32,500 nucleotides of DNA from a bacterium BMS3Bbin05 (lineage in GTDB: Bacteria > Nitrospirota > Thermodesulfovibrionia > Thermodesulfovibrionales > BMS3Bbin05): positions 1 to 32,500 of the forward strand of contig BDTO01000070.1 in NCBI GenBank assembly GCA_002897855.1, in the 5' to 3' direction. The notes below the pieces were generated by a model. It saw only the letters and a list, made by a program, of their open reading frames with translations. It had not been told where the DNA came from and searched no databases. The translations under genes were made by a program, and so were the position numbers. Positions 31,646 through 32,500 of the stretch are shown here, piece after piece; position 1 is the stretch's first letter; the number at the start of each line of letters is the position of its first letter.

Positions 31646-32266
31646 ATGCGGTTGACCAAAATTGTTCATTTGTTTAAAAAACATGATGAAATACTCAAAT
31701 GGCTTATAGATGCAGATTTAACATACTGTTCTGGAAGATATCTATTAATAAGTGATGAATTTTTCTTTCGAACATCCGGTGGTTATCTCTTACATCAAGC
31801 GGCAGAAAAATATCTTAAGACATTAAGGAAAGTTTTGCGTCCACAAGTAAATATTGAAAAACATGGTCATGAACTGATGAAAATTCTTAAAGACATTAAA
31901 TCAAAGGGAAAAACTTTGTTGCCTGAGAATTTGAAAGAGCCCATTAAAAAAATTAATGAATTTGAAAAGTTTCGATATGTTGATTTAGAAGCGACAACAG
32001 ATATAGAAACAATGGGGGAAGGTTTAAGAGCTATTGATTATTTGGTTGTAAGTGTGCGTAAAGCAATCGAAGAAAAAAGGCCTGACATTACAGAAAGAGC
32101 CATAAAGCGATATATTGAAGGGATTAAAGATAAAGAAGATGTCCTGAATCTTTTAATTGATAGTTTGCTTAATAAGAGCTCTTGCGCTAAATATTGGATA
32201 AAACACTTTTCAGAGATTGATGTAAAAATAGACTGTAAACTAAAAAAGTATCAATCTCAAGGGTAA
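31646..32266 (+). CDS. HEPN-like domain protein
   Basis: 206 residues. The N-terminal half has the HEPN-like helix pattern: DADLTYCSGRYLL, then GGYLLHQAAEKYLKTLRKVL and EKHGHELMKILKDI, and a later FEKFRYVD. A strict RxxxxH catalytic motif is not clear, so an RNase activity is not shown. HEPN proteins occur in toxin-antitoxin and anti-phage systems. AGAAGGTG lies before ATG 31646. It is followed 36 bases later by another gene start. A nucleotidyltransferase partner is not visible. Confidence 0.6.
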   Translation: MRLTKIVHLFKKHDEILKWLIDADLTYCSGRYLLISDEFFFRTSGGYLLHQAAEKYLKTLRKVLRPQVNIEKHGHELMKILKDIKSKGKTLLPENLKEPIKKINEFEKFRYVDLEATTDIETMGEGLRAIDYLVVSVRKAIEEKRPDITERAIKRYIEGIKDKEDVLNLLIDSLLNKSSCAKYWIKHFSEIDVKIDCKLKKYQSQG

Positions 32267-32302
32267 TCCCTGTAAATATATAGGCGATGAAGTGGAGAAT
32301 GT

Positions 32303-32500
32303 ATGAGAATAGGAGATATCCTTTATTTTTCTCCTAAATATACATTTTCAGCCCTGCAGTGGGATAATAAGGATTGTTTGATAGCTGCATTTAGGGATCG
32401 AGTGGAAGGTTTCTACCTAAATCCTGCTGAAGAACTGAATCACAGGAAATATACATTTGCGAGCGGGGTGATGTGCGTAACAACTATTGATTTTCTTGCA
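32303..32500 (+). CDS. Unknown conserved-looking protein, cut by window edge
   Basis: The first 66 codons only. It starts MRIGDILYFSPKYTFSALQW, then LIAAFRDRVEGFYLNPAEEL and FASGVMCVTTIDFLA. GGAG lies nine bases before ATG 32303. No family is recognised. Being 36 bases after the HEPN-like gene on the same strand, it may be co-transcribed. Confidence 0.65.
   Translation, partial: MRIGDILYFSPKYTFSALQWDNKDCLIAAFRDRVEGFYLNPAEELNHRKYTFASGVMCVTTIDFLA

Noticed and set aside
1-32500. tRNA, rRNA, CRISPR array, integrase or complete insertion sequence
   Set aside because: No cloverleaf-like stretch, rRNA core, regular spaced repeats, integrase or transposase gene was seen.

Overview
The window reads as a chromosomal segment of a Gram-negative, anaerobe-type bacterium. 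A BamD-like lipoprotein points to an outer membrane. A RACo-type corrinoid-protein activator suggests corrinoid C1 metabolism, probably Wood-Ljungdahl. LarE beside a GlcF-like Fe-S protein, a DUF362 ferredoxin protein and the TIGR03960/RNase G pair fit Nitrospirota or a deltaproteobacterial lineage. Nitrospirota is my best guess, from gene style only. I see no rRNA, tRNA or CRISPR array. Most of the window is ordinary core genome at about 45-48% GC in sampled lines, bounded by a GC-rich transporter block on the left and an AT-rich accessory block on the right.

Left part (1-5.7 kb): a MerR-family regulator (cut by the window edge) with a MerR-type promoter, then a CcdA-like membrane protein. 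The CcdA-like gene sits behind a second copy of that promoter, which still carries a 21-codon stump of merR. Next comes an NRAMP-like transporter (GC-rich, about 60% in one counted line) whose start overlaps the end of a short, previously uncounted membrane-protein ORF. A 1.6 kb gene-poor zone (3.4-5.0 kb) holds at least five small inverted-repeat elements around a DUF302 gene. An orphan KhpA-type KH protein follows.

Middle part (5.7-22.2 kb): a leftward run bamD, siroheme synthase (dehydrogenase/chelatase domain), moaC and a PLD-like membrane protein. Divergent from it is a rightward run: TIGR03960 radical SAM protein fused to DUF2344, RNase G, larE, glcF-like and fmdB-like zinc ribbon. Then come a small lipoprotein, a HEAT-repeat protein overlapping an HD-GYP protein, an HU protein with its own promoter and a strong terminator, and the RACo-type activator followed by a small HEAT protein.

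Heat-shock block (22.2-26.9 kb): dnaJ-hspR-clpB-hsp20, all leftward and closely spaced. It starts from a consensus promoter embedded in a HAIR-like inverted repeat. The same repeat supplies the -35 of a promoter pointing right into a DUF362/ferredoxin gene, so HspR probably controls both directions. After that gene come a short ribbon-helix-helix protein, trpF and DUF1614.

Right end (29.6-32.5 kb): AT-rich accessory DNA (32% GC in one counted line). It holds a decayed TPR gene with a readable 14-bp slippage duplication, a PD-(D/E)XK-like protein of unknown function, a perfect 18-bp palindrome upstream of a lipoprotein gene, a HEPN-like protein and the start of an unknown protein. This block could be a small defence or stress cassette, but no known system is complete here.
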